From the NCBI RefSeq assembly GCF_019249725.2, contig NZ_CP137559.1, positions 1,159,501 to 1,223,500 on the forward strand: a stretch of 64,000 nt of DNA. Direction: 5' to 3'. This stretch comes from Segatella hominis (GTDB lineage: Bacteria; Bacteroidota; Bacteroidia; Bacteroidales; Bacteroidaceae). Shown in pieces: positions 62,466 to 64,000 of this stretch (position 1 is its first letter; every line of letters begins with the position of its first letter). The position numbers were made by a program, and so were the translations under genes. The notes beneath the pieces are model-generated. The model saw only the letters and a list, made by a program, of their open reading frames with translations. It ran no database searches and had not been told where the DNA came from.

Positions 62466-63575
62466 TTACTTCACTACCTCTGGCTCAGCCTCATGAGACT
62501 TTACATGAGCCAGCGAGATGAATACTGCACTCAGCATGGTGAATACCAATGCCTGAATGTAGCTTACCAATACTTCGAGGAGCATCATAAAAGCGCTCAT
62601 CGCAACACTTACTATTGTCATACCCGTACCTGCCACATAGTTGGCGATAGCATTCTCACTGATGTTGAACATGATGAAAATGATAGCCGCAAACGAAAGT
62701 GCGATGGCGTGACCCGCCATCATGTTGGCGAAGAGTCGGATAATCAGAGCCAGCGGTTTCGTAAAGATTCCGAAAAGCTCGATGAATGGCATCAGTGGCA
62801 CTGGCACCTTCAACCACGTTGGTACCTCCGGCCAGAAGATTTCCTTCCAGTATTCCTTGGTACCGGTGAAGTTGGTAATCAGGAATGTCGTTACACCGAA
62901 GAATACGGTGCAGGCGATATTACCCGTCAGGTTACCACCACCTGGAGGGAATGGTACGATACCCATGATATTCGCCACGAAGATAAAGAAGAAGCAAGTA
63001 AGCAACCATGGTGCGTACTTTGGGGCTTCCTTACCCAGTGTGGCCTCAATTACATCGGTATATACCGACATGATGAACATGTGCATCAGTCCCACAAATC
63101 CCTTTGGTGCAGGGTCATCCACCTTGTGGTTCCTGCACCAGCGGGCTGGTATCAGGACACAGAGCAACAGGATGATAGCATCGATGAAGAGCACGCAAAC
63201 GGTCTTCGTGATGGAGATGTCGAGAGGACGAACCTCCTGGCCTCCCACCTTCTCTACTATCTTGTTGGGATTCGCCTGCGCATCAGCGTTCTTGATCACC
63301 AGGTTGAAAGGTCCTGGACGGTCTCCATTGGCATCCTTCTCTTCCGAGAATTCGCTGCTACAGAAGACGTGCCAGCCCGTTGAGCTCTTCACGATGATAG
63401 GCAGATGAATCACTACGGGATGGTCTCCCACCTTTGTGATATGCCATTCATAAGAATCCTTGATATGACCCCACAATATCTCTTTCACGTCGATGTTTTC
63501 CTTGGCCGATACCTGCAGAGGTGCCAGCGTGAAAAGCAGCATCGCCATCAAGAGGAATTGCTTGAGATGTTTCAT
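62466..63575 (-). CDS. atpB: ATP synthase a subunit with signal peptide and N-terminal periplasmic extension
   Basis: Subunit a guides protons to the c-ring. The 369-residue protein is about 100 residues longer than E. coli a: it starts with a cleavable-looking signal peptide (PLQVSA-KEN) and has about 95 residues of periplasmic sequence before the first conserved helix. Arg280 in ALIIRLFANMMAGH is the essential stator arginine. The extension is a Bacteroidetes trait; its role is not known to me. Confidence 0.94.
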   Translation of the reverse strand: MKHLKQFLLMAMLLFTLAPLQVSAKENIDVKEILWGHIKDSYEWHITKVGDHPVVIHLPIIVKSSTGWHVFCSSEFSEEKDANGDRPGPFNLVIKNADAQANPNKIVEKVGGQEVRPLDISITKTVCVLFIDAIILLLCVLIPARWCRNHKVDDPAPKGFVGLMHMFIMSVYTDVIEATLGKEAPKYAPWLLTCFFFIFVANIMGIVPFPPGGGNLTGNIACTVFFGVTTFLITNFTGTKEYWKEIFWPEVPTWLKVPVPLMPFIELFGIFTKPLALIIRLFANMMAGHAIALSFAAIIFIMFNISENAIANYVAGTGMTIVSVAMSAFMMLLEVLVSYIQALVFTMLSAVFISLAHVKSHEAEPEVVK

Positions 63576-63625
63576 ATTCTTTAATTCTTATTTTTAATTT
63601 ATTAATCTGTTTGTCTCAAAGTCGC

Positions 63626-64000
63626 TTAAGAAAGACGACCTTTTTTCTCTACCCGAGTGAAATAAACGCAATCGAATACGAGAAGAACTATATAGAAAAG
63701 AGCAAAGATAGCTGTAAAGCCTAATATGTTCTGCTTATCACATACAAGTACGTAGATGAGAAACACCAAGATTCCAGCCATCAACTTCACAACCAAAGCC
63801 GCCAAGTAAAACTTGGCAAGATTTGCAGGTGAAGACTTTGCTATCGCTTTCCATGCTTCACTGTAAGCAGTACTTGCAACAAGCGAGAACAACGCACTCA
63901 CAATCAGAGGATTAACCACCTGAGCAATTATATCTTCGCATTGAGCAGACAATCTGCAGGCAAAAAGTATGACCAAGGCCACACCCGCTGTCAACCAGAG
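63626..64000 (-). CDS. Small membrane protein of the atp operon, AtpI-like (cut by right edge)
   Basis: The frame stays open to the window edge, so the true start lies outside. The visible 125 residues have four membrane helices (about LTAGVALVILFACRL, NPLIVSALFSLVAST, LAKFYLAALVVKLMAGILVFLIYVLV, ILGFTAIFALFYIVLLVFDC) and a basic end. Its place 50 bases before atpB fits the AtpI-type assembly or ion-channel proteins found there; similarity in sequence is weak, so the name is by position. Confidence 0.6.
   Translation of the reverse strand, partial: LWLTAGVALVILFACRLSAQCEDIIAQVVNPLIVSALFSLVASTAYSEAWKAIAKSSPANLAKFYLAALVVKLMAGILVFLIYVLVCDKQNILGFTAIFALFYIVLLVFDCVYFTRVEKKGRLS

Overview
The window reads as chromosomal DNA of a gut-type Prevotella/Segatella (order Bacteroidales), quite possibly close to S. 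copri. The evidence is the Bacteroidetes promoter signature (-33 TTTG, -7 TAnnTTTG, about 19-21 bases apart) ahead of many genes, weak Shine-Dalgarno sites, AT-rich spacers, and family content such as a DUF6769-like protein with a heavy-metal RND system, a DUF3943 protein, a seven-gene rnf/rseC operon, an ATP synthase operon in Bacteroidetes order and an Rpn/PD-(D/E)XK protein. The genus is inferred from these features; no database was searched.

Layout. 1-1156 (minus) is a MORN plus GH25 muramidase cut by the left edge. 1354-7527 is a heavy-metal efflux unit (small His/Cys-rich protein, adaptor, RND pump, TolC-like channel). 7642-11116 holds rarA, a TRIC-type channel and a GHL10 glycoside hydrolase, ending at a terminator shared with the convergent hisGDC operon (14498-11176, minus). 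14586-24756 is a cell-envelope block: a lytic transglycosylase and an SSS symporter, then a probable operon of SGNH hydrolase, MBOAT acyltransferase, two DHHW (AlgJ/AlgX-like) proteins and a second lytic transglycosylase, then an alpha/beta hydrolase. This is the best candidate for a little-described system: O-acylation of an envelope glycan coupled to glycan cleavage.

24757-26274 is a 1.5 kb island without convincing genes. It carries a decayed 27-codon relic with an intact promoter, a long inverted repeat centred on a perfect AT palindrome, and a third copy of its 36-base arm. An Rpn-type nuclease with a tandem 12-bp repeat, a conserved hypothetical, trxB and an ATPase-CYTH fusion follow. 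30368-36000 (minus) has tRNA-Cys, small membrane proteins, an acidic-tailed protein, a two-domain ABC ATPase, ruvC, an MBL hydrolase and rsmG. 36169-38965 (plus) has a HAD phosphatase, panB and an MFS transporter. 39051-43269 (minus) has uxaB, tRNA-Gly(CCC), tRNA-Thr(CGT) and a ClpC-type ATPase without its N-domain.

gyrA (43798-46437) carries Phe at the position of E. coli Ser83, a known quinolone-resistance site. A TPR protein and a 2-hydroxyacid dehydrogenase follow. rseC-rnfBCDGEA (55295-49506, minus) encodes a ferredoxin:NAD+ oxidoreductase ion pump. An 814-residue DUF3943 outer-membrane protein (plus) converges on the ATP synthase operon (minus; atpB, E, F, H, A, G in view, with a small membrane protein running off the right edge). 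Rnf and ATP synthase together suggest ion-gradient bioenergetics in an anaerobe.
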